Shown here one piece after another: positions 10,963 through 21,760 of a DNA stretch of 64,000 nucleotides. The notes beneath the pieces are model-generated. The model made no database searches. It saw nothing but the letters and a program-made list of their open reading frames with translations, and had not been told where the DNA came from. The stretch comes from Brassica napus. Its lineage: Eukaryota > Streptophyta > Magnoliopsida > Brassicales > Brassicaceae. Location of the stretch: positions 41,159,148 to 41,223,147 of the forward strand of contig NC_063452.1 in assembly GCF_020379485.1 (NCBI RefSeq), read 5' to 3'. Each line of letters starts with the position of its first letter. Position 1 is the stretch's first letter. Position numbers and translations under genes: made by a program.

Positions 10963-11469
10963 TCACCGGATAAACAGTGTCGGGATGAACGTGTTCGGAT
11001 GACCATAGCCCGGACGAACAGTGTCACGATGAACAATGTGGATCGACGAGGGATGAACAGTGTCGATCGACGAGGGATGAACAGTGTCGATCGACACGGG
11101 ATGAACAGTGTCGATCGACACATGATGAACAGTGTCGATTGACACATGATGAACAGTATCAATCAACGGTGGATGAACAGTGTCGATCGACATATGATGA
11201 ATAGTGTCGAGATGAACAGTCCCCTGATGAACATTACCTCGATGAACAGTACCAGGATGAACAATACCGTGATGAACAGTATTGGAGTGAACAGTACAGC
11301 GGTGAAAATTGTTGTCCGACACAAGCTGAATAGTGTCATTCGATGCTTGGTTCATGCTGTCGATCGATGCTGCTTGGAGGGTGTCGATCGACTCTTCCCT
11401 CGTAGACTTACAGATCGTGCATGAATCAGCAGACTCCTTCTTTGAAGAACCCATAAATCCTCTCTTCAT
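10963..11469 (-). CDS. Repeat-rich leader frame of the gag-only element (SIDTVH repeats)
   Basis: A 168-codon frame begins at ATG 11469, shortly after the 5' LTR. After about 50 residues it becomes an array of (S/L)IDTVH(P/H) and related VH.GTVH units. These follow from a DNA tandem repeat of about 24 bp (GATGAACAGTGTCGATCGAC on the plus strand) at about 11020-11310. No known domain is present. The array itself is certain; whether the frame is translated is not. It lies in another frame from the gag frame downstream, so a fused product would need splicing or frameshifting. Confidence 0.4.
   Translation of the reverse strand: MKRGFMGSSKKESADSCTICKSTREESIDTLQAASIDSMNQASNDTIQLVSDNNFHRCTVHSNTVHHGIVHPGTVHRGNVHQGTVHLDTIHHMSIDTVHPPLIDTVHHVSIDTVHHVSIDTVHPVSIDTVHPSSIDTVHPSSIHIVHRDTVRPGYGHPNTFIPTLFIR
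11020..11310. repeat. Tandem repeat with unit GATGAACAGTGTCGATCGAC
   Basis: About a dozen units of 15-25 bases follow one another. The left units keep the TCGATCGAC part and the right units keep only GATGAACAGT. The gradual loss across the array points to growth by unequal exchange followed by decay. Confidence 0.8.
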
Positions 11470-11591
11470 TGTTGTTATGGTACTAAGATGTATGTACCTG
11501 AAACATAAGAAAAAAATTTATCAGTTTTTTTAGAACATTAGTAAAACCTAGATTAAATCTAACTAAACAAGATCTAGTGGCGATCAAAGCT

Positions 11592-11608
11592 CCCCGGCAA
11601 CGGCGCCA
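11592..11608 (-). other. Primer-binding site, tRNA-Asp type
   Basis: The plus strand reads CCCCGGCAACGGCGCCA, which corresponds to the 3' end of plant tRNA-Asp including CCA, so the minus-strand transcript can pair with it. It sits four bases inside the 5' LTR. This primer class is common in plant Ty3-gypsy (Athila/Tat-like) elements. Confidence 0.85.
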
Positions 11609-11612
11609 AATT

Positions 11613-13081
11613 TGATATCACTCAAATTACCCTAAGGAGTGATTTATACTCTCTCAAATAAGAGGTCGAGTTGTAGTACTTAAGGATCGAATCCACAAGG
11701 AGCTAGGGAACCAATTAGATCTAATAGTTATATGATTAAGCTAGGCTTATAGGTTTAAAGCAGTAAATAAAGATAGCAAAGCAGTAAATAAAGCAGTAAA
11801 CAAGTTGAACAAGACAATTGTTCAGCTTGGCAAAAAGTTGTTTGATGGAAGGATGGTTTTCTAGATCTAGGGTTTCTATTCGGATAATCAGGATTATAAT
11901 GATATAGAGGCTAATTGTTGCTTGCACGATATTATAGAACTCAACTAGGAGTACAAATCTAACAACTTCCGTTGTATAGATAGTCTAATATTCAGATCTT
12001 GGATCTCAACTCTCGTTTATTGATCACAAGAAAGTGTCGATCGATTATTCTATAGGAATATTGATCGATACACCTTTCACAATATCGATTGATTAATCTA
12101 TTGGATCATCGATCGATATCGCTTCTAGCAAGTTTTACGATCGGGTTGAATATGAGTTCTCTAGGGTTCCTAAATCAACTCTCGTATGTTTCTAGCAATC
12201 CTAGCTCAATAGAATTCAGTTCAGAGGAAAGACCAAGCTATCGCTTGTGCCTAACGATTCTAAGATCAGGGTTCTAGTTCATGACTCTAGAACACAAGCA
12301 GTAAGAATAATCCTATGATGAATATCACAACTTAGCAGTTCTATATTTTGAGCTAATCCCTCATAACCTACCTGAACCCTAAACCTAACAGGTGGATCTA
12401 TTCAGACATGAAGTTTGTCACAGAAATCATAGATTAATAGATGAAAAGCATAAATAATATAAAACCAAAACAAATGGAGTTCCAGGAGGACTCTGATGTA
12501 GTTCTTTCCTTCTCTCCTAACTAAGAGAAACAATAGAATAAAGCTTAGATAGCGTGTAGCTGTCAACAATGGCTTAGAAATAACATAAATAGGGTTTTAG
12601 GTCGTCCAAGGCATTCTGTTAATTTGAGGTTACTTATGGGCTTCAGTCGGTCATAAAATACACTCGGCCCACATTCTGGCATCCATGTCGATCGATGTCA
12701 AGAGTTCTTCATCGATCGACATACGTTCCTCTTCTCGACAGCTTCCTCTCGTGAGGCAGACTGACCACTCTGCAGTAAAACGAGCATAACGTCTGCTACA
12801 TGATACTGATTGACCTAAAACCGGTGTAGTTGGAAAGCTAACTCAAAGCTCTATCTTGTGTCAAAATATGGGCTCAATGTAACGGTGGGAAGGTCTCCAT
12901 CCATAGCTAGACATCTTACGCAGCTGTGCAGTTCTGCACCTCAAAAGGCTCCAAAAGCACCATATTTCTCCAGAACGTACATGAATCTGTAAATACTCTA
13001 AATAGACTCTATATAGTAGTAAATATTTATTAAAACACTTATAGACCATGGCTAAAAGTGGGTAAAATCCATGGTCTATCA
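11613..13081 (-). repeat. 5' LTR of the gag-only element
   Basis: Begins TGATATCACTC and ends CTATCA on the plus strand, followed by target duplication TAGCG at 13082-13086. It should hold the element promoter, reading leftward. It keeps four TCGATCGA words. Confidence 0.9.
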
Positions 13082-13086
13082 TAGCG

Positions 13087-13953
13087 TCATGTACATATGA
13101 CTACATACATGTATCATTACAACAATGTACACACAAAAAAAAAGACTTGTACCCTAGTGACATGTTATGATTTTAATGATATTTAGCATTATAGTTACCT
13201 CATTTTAATCAGTTAAAGATGTATTTTGTGCTCAATTGCATATAACAGAGGCTAAAGTGCATATTTGGAAATTTGAGCCCAAATGAAAATGATTTATTTG
13301 CAATCAGAAACATTCTCCATTCGTTGATGTGATCAAGATTTCTCTTCGATCCGTGACTTCAGTCACAACGATTCCGGCGGCCAAAACTCTGATCCCGAGC
13401 ATGACGACCACAACGAGGAGGAGACGACTTGACTTGTGAAACGGATTGCGGTAGAGCTCTGTCGGAATGGAACTCACGGTTTGAGATGACAGACAACGGA
13501 GCTCTCCGGCTGCTTCATCATGTTTTCTTTCCCGAGTCTCTGACAGCTCCACGACTGAAGCCACAACGATTTGGCGGCCACAATTTTGGTCCCAAGCATG
13601 ACGACCATGACGGAATGGAGCTTGCGGTTTGAGGTCCGTCACGTTTTCTCCAGATGTTTCGTTACCTCCATATAATATATATGTCTCTGATTCCATCAGA
13701 TTTGATAAAAAGATTAAAAATAGAGAAGCTAAAAGTAAAAATAAATTTAATGGTTACATTTTAAAAATGAGTGGATCTGTTTTATTTAAGTTTTTAAAAT
13801 CCTCACACAATAAAAACTAAAGAAAAATGTAACTAAATCGTTTCCTTATAATTAGGGGTAGTGCTATAATTAGCCACCAAAAACTACCTTAGTATCACTA
13901 ACTGCTCTATAGTGTAATAATATCTTGTAAACTGACCCAGAGTGTTAATTTTT
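13087..13953. repeat. Left palindrome arm, inner part
   Basis: Continues the arm interrupted at 5317 and pairs with 13954 to about 14750 inverted. Clear paired blocks are GACTTCAGTCACAACGATTC near 13357 with GAATCGTTGTGACTGAAGTC near 14476, and AAACGGATTGCGGTAGAGCT near 13440 with its complement near 14392. Inside the arm a block of about 60 bp (ACAACGATT.GGCGGCC...) is present twice, near 13366 and 13565. Reading frames here are not recognisable proteins. The innermost 90 bases form a hairpin with the start of the other arm. Confidence 0.85.
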
Positions 13954-15116
13954 CAACACTCTGGATCAGTTTAGAGCAATTAGTGCTACTAAGATAGTTT
14001 TAAGTGGCTAATTACAGCACTACCCCCAACTATAAGAAACCTACTCATTGATTTAGTTACCTTTTTCTTTAGTTTTTATTGTGTGTGGATTTTAAAAGCT
14101 TAAATAAAACAGATCCACTCATTTTTAAAACGTAACTATTAAATTTATTTTGACTTTTAGCTTCTCTATTTTTTATATTTTTATCAAATTTGATGGAATC
14201 AGAGACATATATATTATATGGAGGTGACGGAACATCAAACCGCAAGCTCCATTCCGTCGTGGTCGTCATGCTTAGGACCAGAATTGTGGCCGCCAATTCG
14301 TCGTGGCTTCAGTCGTAGACCTGTCAGAGACTCAGGAAAAAAAACATGATGAAGTAATTCGTTGTCTGTGATCTCAAACCGTGAGTTAGAGCTCTACCGC
14401 AATCCGTTTCACATGTCAAGTCGTCTCTTCCTCGTTATGGTCGTCATTCTCGGGACCAGAGTTTTGGCTGCTGGAATCGTTGTGACTGAAGTCACAGATC
14501 GAAGAGAAAGCTTGATCACATCAACAATGGAGAATGTTTCTAATTTGCAAATAAATCATTTTCATTTGGGCTCAAATTTCTAAATATGCACTTTAGCCTC
14601 TGTTATATGCAATTGAACACAAAATACATCTCTAAAATGAGGTAACTGTAATGCTAAATATCATTAAAATCATAACATGTTACTAGGATACAAGTTTTTT
14701 TTGTGTGTACTTGTTGTAATGATACATGTATGTAGTCATATGTACACGACGCTATGTACACAAAATATAACTATTCAGATGTACAACAATTCATATGTAC
14801 ACCTGTCAATTTGAGAAATTGATTCACATGTACGCACCGTAAAAAATTCACCAAAACCGTATATTATTTTTCACAAGAACCATAAATTTTAATTTGCATC
14901 TTAACAAAAAACCAAATATTCACATGTACACACTGTAAAAAAAATCACCAAAACCATGTATTGATTTTTATAAGAACCATAATTTTAATTTGCATCCTAA
15001 GGAAAAACCCAATTTTGTGCATATAAATGGTTATTTAAGCTAAAATTCCAAAATACACTTTTTCCGCTCCGAAGAATGATTTTTTGGAACAATCATGCAT
15101 ATTATGAATACAATTA
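13954..15116. repeat. Right palindrome arm
   Basis: Reverse complement of 13087-13953 plus 4958-5317. The centre lies at about 13952, between CAGAGTGTT and AACACTCTG, so the loop is only about eight bases. The arm ends at 15115-15116, exactly where the copia LTR starts, so whether the palindrome originally extended further cannot be seen. Mismatches are scattered, giving a long but imperfect fold-back. Confidence 0.85.
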
Positions 15117-15289
15117 TGTTATGAATATTATGGTGATGCCATTATGGCAAGTCTTAAATATACTTGTTCTCCAAGCTTTACTTGTTCCCCAATTGACTTT
15201 GTCCACAAGTTATTGTAATCCTATATAAAGGACTCATTACTCATGGAATAAGATACCAATTCATCTTTCTCTCTTCTCTACTTATAACA
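15117..15289 (+). repeat. 5' LTR of the first copia element
   Basis: Starts TGTTATGAAT and ends CTTATAACA. A TATATAAAG box lies near 15221 and a short CT-rich leader follows, so this is a plausible element promoter. The start abuts the end of the palindrome right arm. Confidence 0.7.
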
Positions 15290-16859
15290 CGTTATCAGCA
15301 CGAAGCTCTAGCGATCTTGAGTTAATAGGGTATAAACCTTTATTCTGATATATTTTTAGTTTATGTTGAATCTTTCTTCAAATCATGCTTATTATCAATT
15401 CATGGTTTGTAAGAGTGGATTCATAGTTCATACGCATACTTAATTGATTGAGTTTATAAGTTCTTAGTCGACCATATTGATTTGACCTTGTTTCAAGGAA
15501 TGAAAATTATTGTATCTGATGAGATCATATCGACGGTATAAGCTAAACTCAATCTCGCTAATTATGTTTGAATACTCTTGAGTAATTGCTTCATTACGGC
15601 TGCAATTTGTCATCATACGCCATTGTTCTTACATATGGATTCATATTATTGTTATTTTATATAGTTGCGTATAGTCATAACCAATAGCTATCTTAAATAT
15701 TTTTATTGAATATAGCTGCATATTCATATCGTTTGTCTTTACTTGACACCATGATTATTTCTCAACCTTTTGCATATAATTTAAATAAAAAAAAAGCATA
15801 TTGTTCGATGTTCTTAATGCTTAACATGTGGTATGTCATCGAGTTATATGTTTGATGGTTTAATTTTATGGCTGCATCCCATTTTATTATTAGACTTTTT
15901 ACGTTTGAAACCATACGGCTGCATATTTTTATTAACATTGTTATTAGCTTTTATTAGTATTGTTATTTAAAACCTTAGCCACATAGCAAAATCTTAAAAA
16001 CCCTAGTTGTGAGTGTGCTAAACCCTAAGCGTTTCGTCTTGCTTTCGTTGAGACTATATATCGTGAGTGTGCTAAACCCACCTCTTTGTTTGATGAGAAT
16101 AAAATATTTTATGCGCTTAAAAGCCATATGATTTAGTATATGTATTCTGGTTGCTAAGAGTAGTACGTGGTTGAATTGGTTTATTCTTTTTTTTAAACTG
16201 GTTAGAAAAAAAAATGATTGAGTTATCGAGTCATTGTTAAATATAAATTTATCTATAGTTCTTTGATATTATATATAGATTTAGATATTTGTTAGTAAAT
16301 AATGAATCACTAGTAGTCTTGGTATAGACTCAATTTTGAAATCAAATTGATTGTTACTAACATAATAGCCATATTTACATGAGCAAATTTTAAGTATTTC
16401 AGGATTATTTAATCTTTGTAAAAGTGAAGATACCATGTGAGATGTCGAGAAACATGAAAAGTTGGAACCCATAAAAGATAAGTATTTTCTTATTTTCCAT
16501 GCTTTATATACAAGGTTGAGTAAAGTATGATTAAATAAAGTAATTTGCATAAAAGTTGGTATGAAGATCATATTTCATTACCATTTTATATATGGGGGTT
16601 TTAAGTTTAAGGCTTGATTTTAAAATATGTATAAGTTTTGGAAAACAATCCAAAGAAAGATATTATCACCAGAATGTGATTATCGATAGCTCATTATATT
16701 TATGCATCTAAAGATTACAAGACATGAAGTCTGTAAATAAAGTTCAACTATGTTGGATGTTAAGTTTAAAAGCAAAATTTCTTGAAGAAATTTTTAATGA
16801 TGCATCTATATTGAAAAATATTATTTTTCACAAGTTATGTTGTCCAGCAGACACATGAT

Positions 16860-19800
16860 TGAGAAAAGAAATTAAAGAAGATTATACTTATATCTTGTCT
16901 CCTTGAGACTGAGAAATTTAATGAGCTATTGATGTTAGATGATAAATCACGTCTAGTTGATTATGATCATTTTCCTGAAGAGAATATGACATTTTATATT
17001 GAGAAAGAAAATCAACATAAATAGTATTGGTCAAGAAAGTGGACATAAAAATGGTTGTAGACGTGAATATGGATAAGGTCAAGATCCAAATAGTTTCTTT
17101 ATAGAACTTATATTCTCACTTGAAGTTGAGAAAATAAACATGGTAATAAAGAAGAGATATGATTCATTCATCGAAAGATGAAAGAAAATTTTTGTGAGTA
17201 CAATACAAGCTAATAGAAAGCTTAGAGTGTTCAAGAAGAGGATATATGAATGCTCCAGAAGAGTACATAGTATTATTGCACATAGAATGCAATTTAAATT
17301 CCCTAGGAATGCAATTTAAAGTTCTTAAGTTATTGTATTCTTATAAGTCTCAAAAATTTAGAAGGATCTAAGAAAGAATACATAACCCATGTATGGTATG
17401 TTGTTGATTCAAAAATGAGATTCATTCGAGATTGATAAACCTGTAGTATTATCATCTCGAGGGGAAGAGTTAAAGAAGCTCACATTTTATGATAAGTGAA
17501 ACATCCATAAGATTATGTTTGCACTAAAACTAAGTTTGATGAATCATTCTCAAAGTAATTCTCTCGGATTTTGAGACACTTATGTTGAGACAATAAGCAA
17601 AAGAAATGCTATATACATTTCAAATCATAAATATTTATCAAGGCAGTATAAGTATTTTAGAAAAAGTGTCTATAGCCTCTTATATATTGTACTACACAAA
17701 GATTAGTGTAATGAAGATAAATATATAGTAAACCAGAAGTTTACAAAATATGTGGCATGAACCAGTTAGACCATTTTGGTTCAGTAATGATGCGAAAAGA
17801 TACATAAATATTTATGTGAATATTCATTGAAGAACCAGAAGATTCTTGCGAATGATTTCACATATGTTGTTTGCTCATATGATAAAATGGTAATACGGTT
17901 TTCACCAGCCAAATGAAGTTATTGGCATGAATAAAGAAGATGTTAGTGGACTGATCACCCACTATGCATCTTTATAATACTGGTGAATCCACTTCTTAAA
18001 GCCTTGGATGACTATAGAAAAATCACTGGGACAAGTGTTTAACATTTTGAGCAACACTAATTCGCATCAAGCCAACAAGTAATCATTGGTTCTCCCCGTC
18101 ATTGGTATTGGGTTAGAAATCAACCATTTTCCATCAAAGAATGTTGGATGTGCGATATACATTCCATTTGCTCCACCATAGAGCTTTAATTAAGATGGAT
18201 TCTCAAATGATGTTGAAATTATATGTTGGATATGAATCTTCATTGATACTTAAGAATCCATAGCCATCCCTGAAGGATATAAGTAAGGCTCGATTTGAAT
18301 GCTAAAAGTGAATTAGCATTTCCAACATAAAGGGGAGAAAATAAACAGCTGAAAAAGAAAATAAGTTGATATGAGTTATCGTTGATCCTCAGACTAAAGA
18401 AAATGTAAAATACAGGTCCAAAAGATAATTCAATTATAGTGCTTAGTAAAGCAGTTGCGAGACAAATTTGCTGACCCCAAATAAATATAGGGATCGAGTC
18501 ACATATACCAGCTGTAAATGTTCCAATAAGAATAGATGTTCTATAAGAAGAATATCAAACTGCAAGTCACGCCTGAAGCGTGGTAGACATGTGGTTCCAA
18601 AGATAAGAATCCTCACAAATGAAAAGGAGCATAAATTAATAATGGTCACGAGGAAATAAAGTTTTTGAATGATCTCCAGAAGAGACATTAAACATGACTG
18701 AAAGAAATTCAGGTACCCGAGACAATGAAGAGATCTCAATAAGTTATGTCATGTATAGAATAAAATGGAACGAATAGACAAATCGACGTCGATAATATTT
18801 ATGCATGCAAAATAGCAGTTGATATGATAAATGAGAAAGAGGATCATGAAAAAAGTCTATTGAAAAGTGTACACAAAGAGATGATTGGCCAAATAAAAAA
18901 GAAGCAATAGACAAAGATAAAAACTCTTGTGAAAGAGTGAGGTTTTTGGACCAGTAGTCCATACACTAGAAGGTGTAAAACAAGTGGGATAGAAATGAGT
19001 CGTTGCACCAAAGAAAGATCAATATGGAATTGATTGTGAAGAGACATAGTCTTATGTGGTAGGTGCAACTACTTTTATGTTCCTTATTAGTCTGACAATA
19101 AAGGAAGAACTTGAATTATACAACCCACTGGAAATTGATAGTCCCTAAGAGATAGAATCCCTAAAAGATAGAATCCCTGAAGGATTGATGATATCAAAAT
19201 CATATTCGATCGAAATATGTTTATGGGATATATGAAATATTTGAAGTTAATCAATATATCTTTATATTTATCAAGAGATTATAGATCAATAGAATCATTG
19301 ATTTAAATATAATCAAAAACTCCCGAAGAGTTATAGAAAATTATATTTTGGAAGAAAGCTCTTGACAATACAATATTGTCTTTATGTATTCCAAATCGGA
19401 GATCTAAAATTAGATGTTATCATAAAGATCCTTGAAGGATTTTATTTAAGATGCTCATATTTGTTTGGTCCTGAAGTTCCATATTTAAAGTGTTATTGAG
19501 CAAATTACTAATCTTTTTCATAACCAAAAGATGTAATTTCATATGACAAAAAAGAAAGTCATAATAGTAACTTTCATAGTTACGAATGAGTTATTCGTAT
19601 GTACGAGACGAATGTCTAGACGATTGTATGTAATAAGTTTGGTTTGAAGTCCAAATAGACCAATAAAATATTGTCTATATCAAATAAGAATTGTGGACCA
19701 GAAATCTATAGACCTTGAATACTCTAATGGAAAGAGTATTACAATATTCTCAATTTCAAAAGGAGATTTCTCTGATTGGAATGCATATCCTGAAGATATT

Positions 19801-20140
19801 GCTTTCCGGAGAAGAAATGTGAAATATGTGTGGTTGTACTATTTTCCCTCATCATAGCTTTTATCCCACTGGGTTTTTTCATGACAAGGTTTTAACGAGG
19901 CAACAAAGAACACACAAAAGATAGACATCCAAAGAGAATGTTACAATTTGGGAGATGAAAATCTATCATTGTTCTAAAGTTTTGGAGATAAAAAGAATCC
20001 AAGAAATGGTCAGATCATGAAGACTCATGCACTACTGAAAAATGGCGAAGTTCGTTTCCTACAAGTTCGTTCGAGTAAATATTTGGCTGTTTCATTCACC
20101 AAGACGTTACCCTGCTACTTTCAAGAAGCTCACTCATCTT
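16860..20140 (+). pseudogene. Copia gag-pol relic
   Basis: Translation in shifting frames gives scattered but ordered copia motifs. These are the integrase-to-RT linker around 18150-18560 (a SHIPAVNVPIRIDV-like block near 18500), the start of reverse transcriptase around 18800-18960 (RDDWPNKKEAIDKDKNS), and the C-terminal FYPTGF block near 19865. Every frame has many stops and there are numerous frameshifts. No protein is made from it. The order matches copia (integrase before RT) rather than gypsy. Confidence 0.7.
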
Positions 20141-20518
20141 CTTGAACTACGTTCCATAATACATTTACTAAAAGTTGTTGAAGGGAATTTATAGGAGAAT
20201 TTAAGAAACTGAAATATGACACATTGTGAGCTCAGCTGCGTGACAGACGAAGACGACAGAGATATGTAATAAATAAATATTTGCCATATTTTTTCAAATT
20301 TCTAGGTGTCAGGATTCACATAATGATCCATCACAATACAAAGGCAAAAGAAAGAGCCATCACTAATCTGAGACTCTGCTGATCCTGCAACAAGATTTTG
20401 TCTGTTTTGCCATCATCATCACCATTCACCACTTCAAACTAAGTTTTTTTACAATAATTTTTAAAAGACTAAAATTCCTCCGATCTAATTCGTTTTCTTT
20501 CTTATGACAAAATTAAAG

Positions 20519-21606
20519 CTAATCGCTAATCTTCTCCCTCTGTTCCTTGATTGAAGTCAGACTATCGATTGATTTCTCCGACATTGAATCGCTTGACATT
20601 CTTGAAAACAAATACGAATCTATAAAAAAACATAAGTAGATTATTTTAATTAGCAAATTTTCATAATTAACCTTTACCTAATAAAATCATCCATATACAA
20701 AACTCATAATTTACCTTCAGAAGACGAAGTACTGAGTTTCTCTTGTGAGGAAGATTCACTAGTAGATCGGGACAACATAGGAGATTCTGAAATCAAAGAG
20801 ATACCCATTAAAATTCACCAAAAGCCCAAATTAAATAGATGATAATACAGAGGAAAAGACGGTTCTAGCGTACCTCTCGAACCGTGAAACGATTTCTTGC
20901 AATGGAGAATCGCACTTTGAATCCCATCTTGTTGCACTTGTAAAGACTCGTCGAGTCTCTTCACCGGAGACATGGCTCCGACAGCCGCAGACGCCGACCG
21001 GCTCTTCCCAAGTTGTCTCCTCACACTTCGAGTAATATTACTCCTCTGTTTCTCTCTCGCCGCCGGTGAAGTGGATACACTGTTGATGCTCTGTTTTTTC
21101 GTTGTTTTATTGTACAATGGCTTAATGAGATCAAAGAATCTTTTTGAGGAGGAAGGAACGGAGGAAGCAGAGTCTTCACACCTCGTTGTCTCGTCTTCGA
21201 ATCTGAACCTTACGTTGAGGCTTCTGCTGTTGGGTTCTTTCTTCTCCGTCGTCGTTGACTTCTTGAAGGAGAAAGCACGGAGCTTTTCACTGGGTTGTAG
21301 GAGAGTGATTGGAGATTGAGGTTTCGAGGTGGTTTCGACGAAAGGGAGGACTTTGCTTTTGGAGACAGGGAACGTGTTCTGTTTTTCTTCTGTTTCTTCA
21401 GGAATTTTGTTTTTCTTTAAGGAGAAGTCGGAGAGAGAGATCTCGAGCTCGAAGAAAGAATCGTCTTCTTCGCAGAGATCAACTTCGGAGTCTCCCAATG
21501 CGGTGGAGGATTCAACGGCGGATTCTGAGATTCTGATTTCACGGCAGGGTTTATTGCCGTTGGTGTTATTGGTTAGCCAAAATTTCACAAAGCTAAGAGC
21601 ATCCAT
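20519..21606 (-). CDS. MAKR5: Membrane-associated kinase regulator (MAKR5/6-like), three exons
   Basis: MAKR proteins are plasma-membrane-linked relatives of BKI1 that tune receptor kinases; Arabidopsis MAKR5 acts with BAM3 in CLE45 signalling in root protophloem. Exons run 21606-20874, 20786-20715 and 20619-20519, all joined by GT-AG introns in phase 1, giving 301 residues. The N-terminus [10 protein letters not shown] is of the family type. An acidic then hydrophobic stretch ([16 protein letters not shown]) is at residues 46-61, and basic clusters lie at 155-200. The diagnostic C-terminal motif [17 protein letters not shown] is at 224-240, followed across the splice by [10 protein letters not shown] and [19 protein letters not shown]. 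There is no transmembrane segment, consistent with peripheral binding. No break is seen. The choice of MAKR5 over MAKR6 rests on the neighbouring At5g52880-like F-box gene and is inference. Confidence 0.85.
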
Positions 21607-21760
21607 TTAGAGAGAGAGGGAGAGGAAGAGAGAGTGAGAGAGTAAAGGAGAGGGAGAGAAAGAGAGTATGAGGTTGGCTTTGTCAACGGGAAAGGCTGGC
21701 TAAGTGAGGTTTTAAAGGAAGAAGAAAGAGGAGGTGAGCTTTTCGAAATGGCTTTTTATC
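21607..21760 (-). promoter_or_regulatory. CT-rich 5' leader and proximal promoter of the MAKR gene
   Basis: On the minus strand the bases upstream of the ATG are a long run of CT and CTCTCC words, typical of plant 5' UTRs. A weak TATA-like AT tract lies further up at about 21750-21770. The transcription start cannot be placed from sequence alone. Confidence 0.4.

Larger units (their letters stand above)
5318..13081 (-). mobile_element. Non-autonomous gag-only LTR retrotransposon (TR-GAG/LARD type, Ty3-gypsy lineage)
   Basis: The element is complete. LTRs of 1464 and 1469 bp begin TG and end CA, and a perfect 5-bp target duplication TAGCG flanks them (5313-5317 and 13082-13086). The primer-binding site lies next to the right LTR and the polypurine tract next to the left LTR, so the element points leftward (minus strand). 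The interior of about 4.8 kb has three long minus-strand frames, one with a retrotransposon gag domain. I see no protease, reverse transcriptase, RNase H or integrase motif. Such elements need pol proteins from an autonomous relative. An unusual feature is the word TCGATCGA, present about 30 times in LTRs, spacers and coding frames alike. The LTRs are similar but have visible differences, so the insertion is not very recent. Confidence 0.9.
15117..20150 (+). mobile_element. Decayed Ty1-copia retrotransposon lacking its 3' LTR
   Basis: A 173-bp 5' LTR is followed by the junction CGTTATCAGCACGA seen in many plant copia elements, a leader, and a pol relic in the same orientation. The expected 3' end motif (FYPTGF in the last pol codons) is found near 19860, and an RNase H tail-like block (VRSSKYLAVSFTKTLP) near 20060. 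No second LTR or matching target duplication follows, so the 3' end has been lost. Stops occur throughout. Confidence 0.75.

Noticed and set aside
7204..11310. Repeats in the gag-only element as a CRISPR-like array
   Set aside because: Units vary in length, spacers are not unique sequences of constant length, and the host is a plant; they lie inside an LTR element.
13304..14583. Reading frames of 60-130 codons in both palindrome arms as genes
   Set aside because: They are mirror images created by the inverted repeat, carry no recognisable domain, and neither arm keeps a frame better than the other.
20972..21610. Plus-strand frames of 75-115 codons over the MAKR gene
   Set aside because: They are antisense shadows of MAKR exon 1, whose family motifs and splice structure are clear on the minus strand.
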